DNA from: an archaeon
GTDB taxonomy: Archaea; Methanobacteriota; Methanobacteria; Methanobacteriales; Methanobacteriaceae
NCBI GenBank assembly: GCA_024409165.1
Contig: JAKSUE010000074.1
Location: forward strand, 1 to 7,105
DNA length: 7,105 bases
Direction: 5' to 3'
Shown here piece by piece: positions 6,227 to 7,105 of the stretch. The notes under the pieces were generated by a model. The model was given only the letters and a program-made list of their open reading frames with translations. It was not told the origin of the DNA and made no database searches. Made by a program: the position numbers and the translations under genes. Each line of letters opens with the position of its first letter. Position 1 is the first letter of the stretch.

Positions 6227-6238
6227 TTTTATATTAAA
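6227..6238 (-). promoter_or_regulatory. Possible TATA box for apgM
   Basis: The minus strand reads TTTAATATAAAA about 105 bases upstream of the apgM start, which would give a leader of about 80 bases. The 222-base gap is extremely AT-rich and several other stretches could act as TATA boxes, so this is only the best-looking candidate. Confidence 0.25.
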
Positions 6239-6272
6239 TTTTTAATTTAAAGTATAATTGAAAATTATAATT

Positions 6273-6324
6273 ATAAAAAACAGAAAATACAGAATTAAAA
6301 GGTTATGGTTAAAAGTAAAAAAAG
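6273..6324 (-). terminator. Oligo-T tracts after the DUF92 gene
   Basis: Downstream of the DUF92 stop codon the minus strand has two T-rich tracts: CTTTTTTTACTTTT at 6324-6311 and then TATTTTCTGTTTTTTAT at about 6289-6273. These fit archaeal U-tract termination and suggest the DUF92 transcript can end before apgM, although read-through remains possible. Confidence 0.45.
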
Positions 6325-6348
6325 TAAGTTATATTGAATTTATATTTA

Positions 6349-7047
6349 TTAAAGTGCACATATAATTCCAACTACTGCACCTGTAATTGTAGCTAATAAA
6401 TTAACATGTTCATTAGTTAAACCATTATCTCCTTCTAATGTAGCTCCAAGAATACTGTCCATGAAACAACCTACAGTTCCTGAGATTATTGCAATTTTAA
6501 GAGCAGTAAATGGATATGGCATAATTCCAAGTAACCATGACGCAACACCTATAATTCCAGCTCCTGCAATTCCTGCAGCAGTTCCTAAAACAGATACTCC
6601 TCCATCTGTTCCTGCTGGTACTTTTTTAAGTGTTGTAATTAAACGAGGTTGTTGTAAAACACCTATTTCACTTGCTAATGTATCAGCTGTTGCAGTAGCT
6701 ATTGCTCCTATAAATCCACCTACAAGTGGAAGATAAACTCCTCCAAATGCAGCCATTAAAAATGCAACTATTCCATTAGAAATAACATTTTTTGCAGTCC
6801 TTGTACCTTCAAATTCTCCAAGTTCTTTTTTATAAGATTTTGAAAATTTAGTAGCTAAAAGACCCATTATTAAAAACAGTACAATTAAAAGTAACCAATT
6901 AACACCTGCTGAAAATATGATTATAACTCCCATGATAATCATTATAATAGATCCAAGTAAATCTAAACTTTTTCGTTTATATGTTACAAATCCTAAAATA
7001 AAAAGAAGTACAACATATCCCCAATTAATCATAAATATTTTTTCCAT
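6349..7047 (-). CDS. DUF92 / TIGR00297 family integral membrane protein, possible isoprenoid-phosphate kinase
   Basis: The 232-residue protein is almost entirely hydrophobic, with probable membrane segments near 8-22, 28-47, 49-66, 88-119, 152-173, 178-199 and 214-232. It carries the conserved polar blocks of the DUF92 family: EGTRTAKNVISNG at 80-92, ATADTLASEIG at 119-129, VPAGTDGGVS at 143-152, DSILGATLE at 197-205 and NEHVN at 212-216. The family includes eukaryotic TMEM19 and plant VTE6, a phytyl-phosphate kinase. By analogy the archaeal protein may phosphorylate an isoprenyl phosphate to the diphosphate for lipid or glycan-carrier synthesis or salvage, but this is inference. The length is normal. 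The ATG at 7047 has GTGA four bases upstream (7055-7052); an internal Met at residue 6 lacks such a site. Transcription probably begins close upstream, since TATA-like AT stretches lie at 7064-7071 and 7093-7101, near the window edge. Confidence 0.82.
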   Translation of the reverse strand: MEKIFMINWGYVVLLFILGFVTYKRKSLDLLGSIIMIIMGVIIIFSAGVNWLLLIVLFLIMGLLATKFSKSYKKELGEFEGTRTAKNVISNGIVAFLMAAFGGVYLPLVGGFIGAIATATADTLASEIGVLQQPRLITTLKKVPAGTDGGVSVLGTAAGIAGAGIIGVASWLLGIMPYPFTALKIAIISGTVGCFMDSILGATLEGDNGLTNEHVNLLATITGAVVGIICAL

Positions 7048-7105
7048 ATTTTCACAAGCTTAAATTTTATAGTTATTGATTAACTTTAAAATTAAATTTA
7101 AAATT

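Noticed and set aside
6253..6269. Small perfect inverted repeat TATAATT-GAA-AATTATA between the DUF92 gene and apgM
   Set aside because: Seven A-T pairs are too weak to be a terminator hairpin and such repeats are common in this composition.
6461..6736. 91-codon plus-strand ORF inside the DUF92 gene
   Set aside because: It is antisense to the conserved membrane protein. Its Pro/Ala/Ile-rich translation is the mirror of Gly/Ala/Ile-rich membrane segments and it matches no family I recognise.

Overview
The window looks like chromosomal DNA of an AT-rich methanogenic archaeon of the order Methanobacteriales, most likely a host-associated Methanobrevibacter or Methanosphaera. The evidence is an archaeal-type 2,3-bisphosphoglycerate-independent phosphoglycerate mutase (ApgM), an archaeal GlmM/phosphomannomutase-type hexose-phosphate mutase, a DUF92 (TIGR00297) membrane protein, very AT-rich intergenic DNA, TATA-like elements, T-tract terminators and GGTG-type ribosome binding sites. 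The genus is inferred from composition and gene content, not from a marker gene.

Layout. Positions 1-464 hold no complete gene. A minus-strand ORF may run off the left edge, followed by an AAT-type trinucleotide repeat and about 300 bases of T-rich DNA that ends in a palindromic promoter-like element. Two plus-strand genes follow. The first (465-1307) is a stand-alone CAT/E2-fold acyltransferase-like protein. The second (1445-3169) is an acyl-CoA synthetase of the ANL (AMP-forming) superfamily. A T-rich convergent gap (3170-3366) separates them from three minus-strand genes, which read right to left: DUF92 membrane protein (6349-7047), apgM (4888-6126) and a glmM-type mutase (3367-4716). These are spaced by 222 and 171 bases, so separate promoters are plausible.

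How the genes fit together. ApgM interconverts 3- and 2-phosphoglycerate in (gluconeogenic) central carbon flow. GlmM makes glucosamine-1-phosphate for UDP-GlcNAc, needed for pseudomurein and glycans. The DUF92 protein belongs to the family of plant VTE6 (phytyl-phosphate kinase) and may act on isoprenoid phosphates. The ligase and acyltransferase-like pair forms a possible acyl activation-and-transfer module of unknown substrate. It is the most interesting part of the window: the acyltransferase lacks the lipoyl domain of true E2 proteins, has Glu where the catalytic His of the HxxxDG motif should be, and carries an inserted hydrophobic segment. No mobile element, CRISPR array, tRNA or rRNA was seen.
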